A stretch of DNA of 35,107 nucleotides, taken from positions 1 through 35,107 of the forward strand of contig CAAGNU010000092.1 of the NCBI GenBank assembly GCA_900771365.1. The letters run 5' to 3'. The stretch's first letter is position 1. Every line of letters begins with the position of its first letter. The DNA is from Bacteroidales bacterium. Its GTDB lineage: Bacteria; Bacteroidota; Bacteroidia; Bacteroidales; P3. Shown piece after piece: positions 8,383 through 16,171 of the stretch. The translations under genes were made by a program, and so were the position numbers. Under the pieces are notes generated by a model that had not been told where the DNA came from, ran no database searches, and worked only from the letters and a program-made list of their open reading frames with translations.

Positions 8383-8412
8383 AATAAAAATCGGCCTCTT
8401 GTGGGAGGCCGA
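8383..8412 (-). terminator. Rho-independent terminator of kdsD
   Basis: TCGGCCTC (8391-8398) pairs perfectly with GAGGCCGA (8405-8412) around a 6-base loop. On the minus strand the hairpin is followed by TTTTTATT (8383-8390). It lies about 70 bases past the kdsD stop, in the right sense to end that transcript. Confidence 0.8.
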
Positions 8413-8480
8413 GATGGGGTGAGAAAGGTGGTGCTTGTGAATAGTGAAAGGTGAATTGTGCGGGGGCACCTCTCACATCT

Positions 8481-9470
8481 TTAGATGATGCCTTCGCGGA
8501 GGATGTCGTGGAGGTGGAGCACGCCGAGGTAGGAGCCTTGTGCGTCGAGGACGATGAGCTGGGTGATGCTGTGGGTGCGCATGAGGTGGAGGGCGTTCAC
8601 GGCGTATTCAGACTCGAGGATGCTCTTTGGGTTGTGAGTCATGATGTCGGAGGCTGTGAGGCCTTCGAAGGAGAGGTTGCCCTTGATCATGCGGCGAAGG
8701 TCGCCGTCCGTGATGATTCCGAGGGGCTTGGCCGAGGGGTTGTCGGGGCTGTCGGCTACCACGGCGCAGCCGAGGCGCTTGGATGTCATTTCAAGGATGG
8801 TTTCGCGGATGGGTGTGTTGGGGGAGACGATGGGGCGCTCGTTCTGTCGGAAGAGGTCGCTCACGCGCATATAGAGCTGTTTGCCGAGGGCTCCGCCGGG
8901 GTGGAAGCGTGCGAAGTCGCGAGCGGAGAAGTTGCGGCATTCGATGAGTGCCACGGCGAGGGCGTCACCCATGACGAGCTGTGCCGTGGTGCTGCTGGTG
9001 GGTGCGAGGTTGTTGGGGCAGGCTTCGTGCTCCACGGTGGTGTCGAGTACGATGTCGGCCTCGTGGGCGAGGAATGAGTCGGTGTTGCCCACGATGGCGA
9101 TGAGCTTGTTGCCAAAATTTTTCACCAAGGGTATGAGGACTTTGATTTCGGGGGTGTTGCCGCTTTTAGAGATGCAGATTACGACATCGTCGGGGCGTAT
9201 CATGCCGAGGTCGCCGTGGATGGCGTCTGCTGCGTGCATGAAGAGGGCGGGGGTGCCCGTGCTATTGAGGGTGGAGACAATCTTGGTGGCGATGTTGGCA
9301 CTTTTGCCGATACCGGTCACAACAACGCGTCCAGGAGTGGAAAAAATGGTTTCAACAGCGTCGGAAAAGGCAGAATTGATGTGTTTGGCGAGACCTTCGA
9401 CGGCTTTTTTTTCATCTGCAATAACTTGTATTGCAATAGATTGTATTTCAGTACTTGTCTTCAATGTCAT
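8481..9470 (-). CDS. kdsD: D-arabinose-5-phosphate isomerase (KpsF/GutQ family)
   Basis: The 329-residue product has an N-terminal SIS sugar-isomerase domain (about residues 35-180) with VVVTGIGKSANIATKIVSTL, the phosphate-binding ICISKSGNTPEIKVL and the catalytic-region HEACPNNLAPTSSTTAQLVMGDALA. Two CBS domains follow (about 205-329, ending with SITQLIVLDAQGSYLGVLHLHDILR). This is the KdsD layout. The enzyme turns D-ribulose 5-phosphate into D-arabinose 5-phosphate, the first step towards Kdo for lipopolysaccharide. The gene diverges from recQ, an arrangement I know from other Bacteroidales. A good terminator follows it. No nearby kds genes are present in the window. Confidence 0.92.
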   Translation of the reverse strand: MTLKTSTEIQSIAIQVIADEKKAVEGLAKHINSAFSDAVETIFSTPGRVVVTGIGKSANIATKIVSTLNSTGTPALFMHAADAIHGDLGMIRPDDVVICISKSGNTPEIKVLIPLVKNFGNKLIAIVGNTDSFLAHEADIVLDTTVEHEACPNNLAPTSSTTAQLVMGDALAVALIECRNFSARDFARFHPGGALGKQLYMRVSDLFRQNERPIVSPNTPIRETILEMTSKRLGCAVVADSPDNPSAKPLGIITDGDLRRMIKGNLSFEGLTASDIMTHNPKSILESEYAVNALHLMRTHSITQLIVLDAQGSYLGVLHLHDILREGII

Positions 9471-9499
9471 TTTTTTTTTGCTATATGAAAAAAAATTGC

Positions 9500-9507
9500 T
9501 AATTTTG
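9500..9507 (+). promoter_or_regulatory. Possible -7 box reading towards recQ
   Basis: TAATTTTG matches TAnnTTTG on the plus strand, about 170 bases upstream of recQ. If used, the recQ leader would contain both repeat arrays of this gap. A -33 box is not obvious, so support is weak. Confidence 0.3.
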
Positions 9508-9529
9508 AAAAAGATTAGAGGAGTGCAGA

Positions 9530-9562
9530 TTGAGTTGAGAATTGAGAATTGAGAATTGAGAA
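9530..9562. repeat. Heptad array, consensus TTGAGAA
   Basis: Four successive TTGAGAA heptads preceded by a partial unit, in the kdsD-recQ gap. The same heptad flavour reappears at the 3' end of lptB (around 19585-19597). It is one of several 7-base-period arrays in this window. Confidence 0.85.
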
Positions 9563-9579
9563 TCAGGTCGGAAGCCGTC

Positions 9580-9643
9580 TTTTGAATCTTCAGATTTTCA
9601 AGTCTTCGAATCTACAAGTTTTCAAATCTTCATGTCCTCGAAT
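9580..9643. repeat. Octamer array, eight units of consensus YTTCRAAT
   Basis: The 64 bases divide exactly into eight 8-base units (for example TTTTGAAT, CTTCAGAT, CTTCGAAT, TTTCAAAT, CCTCGAAT). Units vary at most positions, yet the period holds without a slip. It lies between the kdsD and recQ promoters. Confidence 0.85.
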
Positions 9644-9649
9644 CATTTT

Positions 9650-9658
9650 GCAAAAATA
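9650..9658 (-). promoter_or_regulatory. Possible -7 box reading towards kdsD
   Basis: TATTTTTGC on the minus strand matches TAnnTTTG. It is 180 bases from the kdsD start and only about 20 from recQ, so a kdsD transcript from here would cross the repeat arrays and overlap a recQ transcript from 9507. Confidence 0.4.
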
Positions 9659-9675
9659 CATATTTTTTTTGAATT

Positions 9676-11874
9676 ATGAGAGATTTGCAGACAAAATTAA
9701 AGGAAATATTTGGTTTTGATAGTTTCAAAGGTGACCAAGAGGCTATCATCAACAGCGTTTTGGATGGCCGTGATACCTTTGTTATCATGCCTACGGGCGG
9801 GGGAAAGTCTCTTTGCTACCAGCTGCCGGCGATGCTGTGCGAGGGCACGGCCATCGTGGTGTCGCCTCTGATAGCGCTGATGAAGAACCAGGTGGATGCG
9901 GTGCGCTACACTTCGGGCGAGGACTGCGTGGCGCATTTCCTCAACTCGTCGCTCAATAGAGCGCAGGTGAAAGAGGTGAAGGACGACCTGATGCTGGGCA
10001 ATACCAAGTTGCTGTATGTGGCGCCCGAGACCTTGTCGAAGCCCGATACGGTGGAGTTTCTCAAGCAGTTGCCTATCTCGTTCTTTGCCATCGATGAGGC
10101 TCACTGTATCTCGGAGTGGGGCCACGACTTCCGTCCGGAGTATCGGCGTTTGCGCGAGGCCATTTCGAATATAAACCCCGAGGCTTGTATTTTGACGCTC
10201 ACGGCCTCGGCTACGCCCCGCGTGCAGCAGGACATTTTGAAGAGCCTGGGCATGGAGGAGGCCAACCGTTTCGTATCCTCGTTCAACCGCCCCAACCTCT
10301 ACTACGAGGTGCGGCGCAAGCCTTCGAACGAGCATGAGCTGCAGAAGCAGATTATCCGCTTTATCCGCGAGCATGAGCATAAGAGCGGCATCATATACTG
10401 TCTTACGCGCAAACGCGTGGAGGAACTCGCCGACTTGCTCTCGCTCAACGGCATCCGTGCTTTGCCCTATCACGCCGGATTGGACAACAAACTGCGTGCT
10501 GAGAACCAGGACAAGTTCCTGATGGAGGAGGTGGATGTCATCGTGGCCACCATCGCTTTCGGCATGGGCATTGATAAGCCCGACGTGCGCTTTGTGATAC
10601 ATCATGATATTCCCAAGAGTCTTGAAGGATACTATCAGGAGACCGGTCGCGCGGGTCGAGATGGCGGCGAGGGGCATTGTCTGGCTTTCTATTCAGAGAA
10701 CGACGTGGAGAAGCTGTACAAGTTCTCTACCGATAAGAACATCACGGAGCAGGAGCAGGCCAACCAGCTGGTGCGTGAGGTGGTGAGCTATGCCGAGAGC
10801 TCGGCCTGCCGCCGATTGAACCTGCTGCGGTACTTCGGCGAAGATTACACGGCCGAGGGCTGCGGTAACTGCGACAACTGCCTCCATCCGAAGCCCAAGG
10901 TCGAAGCCACTGAGGAGATGCAGTATGCCCTTGAGGTGGTGCTGGCCACCAAGCAGGCTTTCAAGGCTGACGATATTATCGATGTGATGATTGGTAAGAG
11001 CAACACGAATACAAAGCTCTATCACCACGACAAGCTGGAGCTTTGGGGCGAAGGTGCCGACCATCCTGCCACCTTCTGGCGTGCGCTGCTGCGCCAGGCT
11101 GTGTTTGAGCGGCTGCTCACGAAAGAAATCGAGACTTTCGGCGTGCTGAAGCTCACACCTGCAGGCCATAAGTTCCTCAAGCATCCTTACACCGTTACCG
11201 TAACGGTGGACCATGACTATTCTGCCGCCAGCGAAGAAGAGGAGGCGCAGTCTGCCCCCATGTCGGCTTCGGCTGTGGCAGATGAGGCGTTATACGCGCA
11301 GCTCAAGAGCTTGCTGCGTTCTATCGCCACGCGCGAGCATATCCCGCTGTACGCTATCTTTGAGGACACCTCGCTGCAGGATATGACCATACAGTATCCT
11401 TGCACCATCGATGAGCTTAGCCGTTGTACGGGCGTGGGCATCGCTAAGGCGCAGAAGCATGGCCAGCCTTTTGTGGACCTCATCAAAAAGTATGTGGAAG
11501 AGAACAATATCGAGCGCCCGCAGGATTTCATCATCCACAGCAGTCCGCGCAAGAGCGAGGATAAGATACAGATTATCATGGCTATCGATGCCCGCAAAAA
11601 CCTCGATGATATTGCCAAGGCTCACAATCTCACTTTCGACCAGTTGCTCGACCGTCTGGAACGCTTCCTCGCCTCGGGCACTAAGATCAACTTGGACTAC
11701 TATATTAATGAGAACATCGACGAGGAACATCAGGAGGTGCTCTTCGACTATTGGCGTGAGTCGGAAAGCGGCGATCTCGAAGAGGCTTACGAGGAATTCT
11801 CCGACGATGAGGACTACACGCAGGAGGAAATCCGCCTGATGCGCATCAAGTTCCTCGCCGATTGCGGACACTAA
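9676..11874 (+). CDS. recQ: ATP-dependent DNA helicase RecQ
   Basis: The 732-residue product has the RecQ helicase core: Walker A in MPTGGGKSLCYQLPA (near residue 40), the DEAH box in FFAIDEAHCISEWGHDFRPEY, and the C-terminal helicase motif EGYYQETGRAGRDG. A zinc-binding region follows with the Cys set CRRLNLLRYFGE...CGNCDNC, then the winged-helix RQC part and an HRDC domain (about 535-610, CTGVGIAKAQKHGQPFVDLI). A further helical tail of about 100 residues ends in an acidic stretch (EEAYEEFSDDEDYTQEE), as in many Bacteroidales RecQ proteins. It unwinds DNA in recombination and repair. It is divergent from kdsD; an imperfect inverted repeat lies just after its stop. Confidence 0.95.
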   Translation: MRDLQTKLKEIFGFDSFKGDQEAIINSVLDGRDTFVIMPTGGGKSLCYQLPAMLCEGTAIVVSPLIALMKNQVDAVRYTSGEDCVAHFLNSSLNRAQVKEVKDDLMLGNTKLLYVAPETLSKPDTVEFLKQLPISFFAIDEAHCISEWGHDFRPEYRRLREAISNINPEACILTLTASATPRVQQDILKSLGMEEANRFVSSFNRPNLYYEVRRKPSNEHELQKQIIRFIREHEHKSGIIYCLTRKRVEELADLLSLNGIRALPYHAGLDNKLRAENQDKFLMEEVDVIVATIAFGMGIDKPDVRFVIHHDIPKSLEGYYQETGRAGRDGGEGHCLAFYSENDVEKLYKFSTDKNITEQEQANQLVREVVSYAESSACRRLNLLRYFGEDYTAEGCGNCDNCLHPKPKVEATEEMQYALEVVLATKQAFKADDIIDVMIGKSNTNTKLYHHDKLELWGEGADHPATFWRALLRQAVFERLLTKEIETFGVLKLTPAGHKFLKHPYTVTVTVDHDYSAASEEEEAQSAPMSASAVADEALYAQLKSLLRSIATREHIPLYAIFEDTSLQDMTIQYPCTIDELSRCTGVGIAKAQKHGQPFVDLIKKYVEENNIERPQDFIIHSSPRKSEDKIQIIMAIDARKNLDDIAKAHNLTFDQLLDRLERFLASGTKINLDYYINENIDEEHQEVLFDYWRESESGDLEEAYEEFSDDEDYTQEEIRLMRIKFLADCGH

Positions 11875-11887
11875 ATGATGTTCGTAT

Positions 11888-11929
11888 GTGAGAAGTGAAT
11901 TAAGATGGTAAAGTCCATTCACATTTCAC
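11888..11929. repeat. Imperfect inverted repeat after recQ
   Basis: GTGAGAAGTGAA and TTCACATTTCAC pair at 10 of 12 positions around an 18-base loop, 13 bases past the recQ stop. No T-run follows, so it is at best a weak terminator or a stray repeat. Confidence 0.35.
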
Positions 11930-12030
11930 TAATTTACAAGAAGTGGAATACTTAATATTCAAATAGATTGATAATGAAAAGGAATTATTGTTCGAAACAT
12001 ACCCCCAACTCCTTTCCAAAAGGGGAGAAA

Positions 12031-12900
12031 ATGAAATACGTCAACAAACTGGCAGCATTTCTTGTGATTATGATTTGCTTCTGTGGCTATGCTGTGGCGC
12101 AGAATCCCGTGGTGAGCCTCATTGCCTATCAGGGCGACTGCACCAAGCCCATGGGCAACTCGGGGACCATTGTGTCGCCCAACACGATTGCCGCCATGCA
12201 GAATGCTGTGGAGGGGGATGTGTATGCCACGCATTGCGATCTTCGTCTCACGCAGGACGACCGCATCCTGGTCTATGCCCACGAAGACCTTTTCGGACTC
12301 ATGATAGCCGACACCCCTTATCCGTTGTTGGCTGAGCATCCTGCTTTTCACCTCGACGGCGGCGAAACGATACCCGATTTTAAGGAGTATCTCCTCGCCG
12401 CGAAGAAGGCTCTCGAAGAGCAGCAGGCTCGAAAGGGTGCTAAGACGAGGCTTTTTCTGCAGCTCCACGCTATGCCTTTAGAGGAACAGAACGTCCGTTT
12501 CGTCGACATGTTCTCAGACCTTATGGGAGAGGTTATCGAGGCTTCGACGCTTCGCGATAGAATCATGGTGGCCAGCGATAATCTGGAGATGTGCCAGATG
12601 CTGGAAGAGCGTGTGCCATACGCCGAGGTTTTCTATGTTGGCTCAAACCATAGTATTGAGAAGATTGTAAAGGCAGGTTTGGAGGGGGTGCTGCTCCATG
12701 TGAAGGATTGTTATCATCAGCCGGATTTGGTCAAGGCCTTTCAGAAGGCTGGCATGACGGTTGCTGTGCTTCCTGTGGGCACGGAGAATGCATTAGACAT
12801 CTTCAAACTCATGGATATGGGGGTGGATGTTTTTGCCACCACGACGCCTGCCGAGTTCCGCTCTTTGCTGCAAAAGAGGGAAAAAGGGAAGCGGAAATGA
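12031..12900 (+). CDS. Exported GDPD-like (TIM-barrel phosphodiesterase) protein with altered active site
   Basis: The start at 12031 gives a clean signal peptide (MKYVNKLAAFLVIMICFCGYAVAQ); the frame is open 21 codons further up but that part looks non-coding. The 289-residue product follows the glycerophosphodiester phosphodiesterase plan: GNSGTIVSPNTIAAMQNAVE, then CDLRLTQDDRILVYAHED, RLFLQLH, and the end MDMGVDVFATTTPAEF. Family members normally start with HRG and have ELD in the second strand; here the matching positions read AYQGD and HCDLRL, so the usual first catalytic His-Arg and the Glu appear lost, while the AHED His is kept. It may bind rather than cut, or act on another substrate. 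GGGGAG just before the ATG is a Shine-Dalgarno-like site inside a small hairpin. The fucosidase gene follows. Confidence 0.75.
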   Translation: MKYVNKLAAFLVIMICFCGYAVAQNPVVSLIAYQGDCTKPMGNSGTIVSPNTIAAMQNAVEGDVYATHCDLRLTQDDRILVYAHEDLFGLMIADTPYPLLAEHPAFHLDGGETIPDFKEYLLAAKKALEEQQARKGAKTRLFLQLHAMPLEEQNVRFVDMFSDLMGEVIEASTLRDRIMVASDNLEMCQMLEERVPYAEVFYVGSNHSIEKIVKAGLEGVLLHVKDCYHQPDLVKAFQKAGMTVAVLPVGTENALDIFKLMDMGVDVFATTTPAEFRSLLQKREKGKRK

Positions 12901-12945
12901 GCAGGAACCGTTTGATTGAACTTTAACATTTTAAACTTATCACCT

Positions 12946-14409
12946 ATGAGATGTTCGCGGCTCTGGTTGTTATCAGTTGCCTTCTTTGTGATTGGGGGCT
13001 GTGCTGTGCCTGCTCCGCCTGCCGCATACGGGCCTTGTCCGACTGCGGCGCAGCTTAGTTGGCAGCGTATGGAGACCAACATGTTCTGCCATTTTGGACC
13101 AAACACGTTTTCAGGGCTGGAGTGGGGGCAGGGTACCGAGCCCGAGGATTTATTCAATCCAACAGACCTTGACTGTAAGCAGTGGGCTTCTGTGGCCAGG
13201 GCTGCGGGAATGAAGGGCATCATCATCACGGCTAAGCATCACGATGGCTTCTGTCTTTGGCCAAATCCGGTCAGCACGCACACTGTGCGAGAAAGCTCCT
13301 GGCGTGAAGGGCGTGGCGATGTGCTGCGCGAGCTTTCCGAGGCGTGCAAGGAGTACGGTCTTGGTTTTGGCGTATACATCTCGCCGTGGGATCGTAATGC
13401 CCCGACGTATGGAACCCCCGAATACAACAATGTCTTCCGGCAGACTTTGGAGCATGCGCTCACGCAGTATGGGCCAATCTATGAGCAATGGTTCGACGGG
13501 GCTAACGGAGAAGGACCGAATGGACGTCGCCAGCAGTACGACTGGCCGTTGTTTAACGCTACCGTGGCACGGCTTCAGCCGCAAGCGGTTATCTTCAGCG
13601 ATGTGGGGCCGGGGTGCAGATGGATGGGCAACGAGCAGGGTCTTTGCGGTAGTACATGCTGGTCGCGGCTGAGTGTTACAGGCTTCGCCCCGGGGGCGGA
13701 GGCTCCTGCTCCCGCTGTGCTGAACAGCGGGGAGTCGGACGGTGAGTGCTGGATTCCTGCTGAGACGGATGTGTCTATCCGTCCGGGCTGGTTCCATCAT
13801 GCCTCTGAGCAGCCCAAAAGCCTTCAGCAGCTTCTCGGCATCTATTATACAAGTGTGGGACGCAATTCTGTGCTGCTGCTGAATGTCCCTCCAGACGCAC
13901 GTGGCAGGATTGATGCTGCGGACTCCTTACGGCTCATGGAGTTTCGTGCCGCGTTAGACACCATTTTCGCTTACGATATTGCCCAGGGAGGGCGTATAAC
14001 TGCCTCCCAAGAAAGGGGGCGGGCAAAAGGGTCTCGCCGCTATCGTGCCGAGAATGTCCTGGACACGGCCTATCACACCTATTGGACGGCTGAGGACTCC
14101 ACCCTCCAGCCGACGCTCACGCTCACTTTCCCACAGGAAGTCGTCTTTAATCGTCTCATGCTGCAGGAGTACATCCCCCTCGGACAGCGTGTCGTCCACT
14201 TCACCCTCCAGATTATGGATGGGGCGGGGACGTGGAGAACGGCAGCCCGCGGTACAACCATAGGCTACAAGCGCATACTCTGTTTGCCCACAATCGGCAC
14301 CACGGCAATCCGTATCTGCTTCGACGCTTCCCTCGCCGTCCCTGTTATCAACCGAGTGGCTCTGTACAACGACAGACTTTATAACCCTGAGGAGGAAGTC
14401 GAACTATGA
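12946..14409 (+). CDS. Alpha-L-fucosidase (GH29) lipoprotein
   Basis: The start at 12946 opens a lipoprotein signal (MRCSRLWLLSVAFFVIGGC, Cys19); an ATG ten codons earlier exists in frame. The 487-residue product has the GH29 pattern: WQRMETNMFCHFGPNTF, GIIITAKHHDGFCLWP (97-106), FGVYISPWDRN and YEQWFDGANGEGP, where Asp184 is the expected nucleophile. The C-terminal 130 residues form a beta-rich region (LTLTFPQEVVFNRLMLQEYI) like a carbohydrate-binding galactose-binding fold. It should release alpha-L-fucose from host or plant glycans at the cell surface or in the periplasm. It follows the GDPD-like gene by 45 bases and overlaps the EamA transporter gene by 4 bases (ATGA), so glycan breakdown and a small-molecule transporter are linked. 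Confidence 0.9.
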   Translation: MRCSRLWLLSVAFFVIGGCAVPAPPAAYGPCPTAAQLSWQRMETNMFCHFGPNTFSGLEWGQGTEPEDLFNPTDLDCKQWASVARAAGMKGIIITAKHHDGFCLWPNPVSTHTVRESSWREGRGDVLRELSEACKEYGLGFGVYISPWDRNAPTYGTPEYNNVFRQTLEHALTQYGPIYEQWFDGANGEGPNGRRQQYDWPLFNATVARLQPQAVIFSDVGPGCRWMGNEQGLCGSTCWSRLSVTGFAPGAEAPAPAVLNSGESDGECWIPAETDVSIRPGWFHHASEQPKSLQQLLGIYYTSVGRNSVLLLNVPPDARGRIDAADSLRLMEFRAALDTIFAYDIAQGGRITASQERGRAKGSRRYRAENVLDTAYHTYWTAEDSTLQPTLTLTFPQEVVFNRLMLQEYIPLGQRVVHFTLQIMDGAGTWRTAARGTTIGYKRILCLPTIGTTAIRICFDASLAVPVINRVALYNDRLYNPEEEVEL

Positions 14410-15308
14410 GGCAGTTTGTCGGCCATCTGGCCAGCTTTGGCGCATACGCCATCTTCGGGTTGAACATCATCTTCTGTAAGGATATAGCCAACCAAGGGGC
14501 TCTTTCCCCGATACTCCTCTTCACCCTTCGAGCCTTATGTGCTGGAGTGCTCTTTTGGATTCTCTCGCTGTTCACCAAGCGGGAGCATGTGCCTGCGGCA
14601 GACTTGCTCCGTATGGCTGGTGCGGGAATGCTGGGCTTAGTGATACCTCAGATGACCTTCCTCACGGCCATCACGATGACTGCGCCGATAGACCTTTCCG
14701 TGGTTCAGTCCACAACACCTATCATGACCATGTTTGTGGCCGCAATCTTCCTCAAGGAGCCCATCAGTTGGCAGAAGGCGGGCGGTGTGGCGTTGAGCTT
14801 CCTCGGAGTGATGTGGCTCATCTTGCAGTCTACCCATACGGGCGGAGTCGCGCAGACGCGTCCTTTGGGCATCATCCTCACGATAACGAACGCTTTCAGC
14901 TTCGCGCTTTATCTCGGAATCTGCCGGCCTGTGATACAGCGGTATAGCGTTGTAACGCTGATGAAATGGATGTTCCTGTTCTCCTTTGTTGCCTCGCTGC
15001 CTTTCTCGGCGGGCGATTTGATGCGACTTGATGTCCAAGCTGTGCCGTCGCAGGTGTGGCTCGAAGTGGGCTATCTGATCCTTTTCGCCACCTTTGTGGC
15101 CTATTTTCTCATCCCTGTCGGACAGCAGCGCATCCGCCCGACCCTCGTGAGCATGTATGGCTATCTTCAGCCGATAATTGCCACAGTGGTCGGCGTAGCG
15201 GTAGGCATGGACCGCCTCACCGTGATGAAGGTTGTCGCGGCGATATGCGTCTTTGCGGGCGTGGCCATAGTGAATCGGAGTCCCAAGAGAGCGCCTGTTG
15301 AGGCATAG
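14406..15308 (+). CDS. EamA-family drug/metabolite transporter
   Basis: The 300-residue product has about ten hydrophobic helices arranged as two EamA repeats. The first repeat ends with the typical SVVQSTTPIMTMFVAAIFLKEPISWQKAGGVALSFLGV and the second with RPTLVSMYGYLQPIIATVVGVAVGMDRL. This is the DMT superfamily layout, inner-membrane carriers for amino acids, sugars or nucleotides; the substrate cannot be told. Its start overlaps the fucosidase stop (ATGA), suggesting coupled translation, though a functional tie to fucose is only inference. Confidence 0.88.
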   Translation: MRQFVGHLASFGAYAIFGLNIIFCKDIANQGALSPILLFTLRALCAGVLFWILSLFTKREHVPAADLLRMAGAGMLGLVIPQMTFLTAITMTAPIDLSVVQSTTPIMTMFVAAIFLKEPISWQKAGGVALSFLGVMWLILQSTHTGGVAQTRPLGIILTITNAFSFALYLGICRPVIQRYSVVTLMKWMFLFSFVASLPFSAGDLMRLDVQAVPSQVWLEVGYLILFATFVAYFLIPVGQQRIRPTLVSMYGYLQPIIATVVGVAVGMDRLTVMKVVAAICVFAGVAIVNRSPKRAPVEA

Positions 15309-15409
15309 TCTATGGGGCTTGCCAGCCTATGTTCTCTATCTATAGGGGTCTCTCCAGTCTGAGAATAGAGCGTGTTGATAGCAATGTTCGCGGAATCCTT
15401 CTTCGTTTG

Positions 15410-16171
15410 TTAGAAGTTCCAGGTGAAGCCGTCGAAAGGGTGGTTGCGGTCGAAGTCTTGCTGCTGGGTGAGGAGTTGCAGGCGCCTGATGCGGCGAACG
15501 CCCCATTTCCACATCTTTATGTCGAATACGATGAGTATGACGAACAGCACAACCTCAGCAATCTCGCCTCCCGATACCATCGTTTCGGGTATCATCAGCA
15601 GCGAGTCGAACACGCCGTGCAGCAGCATGGGGACGAGGAAGGCGAGGACGAGGTACATAAACCTGCGGTCTCTGTTGAACTTGGCCAAAGCCACGTAGTA
15701 CCCCATCATCACGCCGAAGAGGAAGTGGGCGGGGACGGATAGCACGGCTCGCATTACGCCTGTGGTGAGTGCCGTGCTGTATTCTGTCTGGGAGAAAACG
15801 TATGAGATGTTTTCGCAGCCGGCGAAGCCTAAGGCCACGAAACAGCTGTAGACTATGCCGTCGAAATATTCGTCAAACTCCGGGCTTTTCCAGATGGCCA
15901 GCAGCAGGAAGAGCAGTTTGAATCCCTCTTCGCTGCAGCCTGCCACAGCGAAAGCCGTGTAGGCTCCGCTGATAACGGGCATGGGAGGCGTATAGAGTGT
16001 CAGCCACTCTTCTAATAGGATGACAGGCAGCACTGATATCACCCCGAAGAAGAAAGCTTTCAGCAGCTTGCCGATAGGCTCCCTCTCGTACTTATCCTGC
16101 CGATACACCACAAAGGCCAGTACGAAAACTGGCAGTATTGCCAATCCGAAAAGTATCAGGTTCGCGTTCAT
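15410..16171 (-). CDS. PrsW-family intramembrane protease
   Basis: The 253-residue, multi-helix membrane protein carries the PrsW family signature: SEEGFKLLFLL with the Glu pair at 81-82, EYFDGIVYSCFVALGFAGCENISYVF, PAHFLFGVMMGY with His149, and MLLHGVFDS with His185. PrsW proteins are glutamic-type membrane proteases that start cleavage of anti-sigma factors in Gram-positives; the target here is unknown. The start codon overlaps the stop of the fimbrillin-like lipoprotein gene (ATGA on the minus strand), so the protease is translated together with that lipoprotein. The C-terminus ends in a charged cytoplasmic-type tail (MWKWGVRRIRRLQLL). Confidence 0.88.
   Translation of the reverse strand: MNANLILFGLAILPVFVLAFVVYRQDKYEREPIGKLLKAFFFGVISVLPVILLEEWLTLYTPPMPVISGAYTAFAVAGCSEEGFKLLFLLLAIWKSPEFDEYFDGIVYSCFVALGFAGCENISYVFSQTEYSTALTTGVMRAVLSVPAHFLFGVMMGYYVALAKFNRDRRFMYLVLAFLVPMLLHGVFDSLLMIPETMVSGGEIAEVVLFVILIVFDIKMWKWGVRRIRRLQLLTQQQDFDRNHPFDGFTWNF

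Noticed and set aside
11888..11929. Terminator of recQ
   Set aside because: The stem has two mismatches, a long loop and no T-run, so it is kept only as an imperfect inverted repeat.
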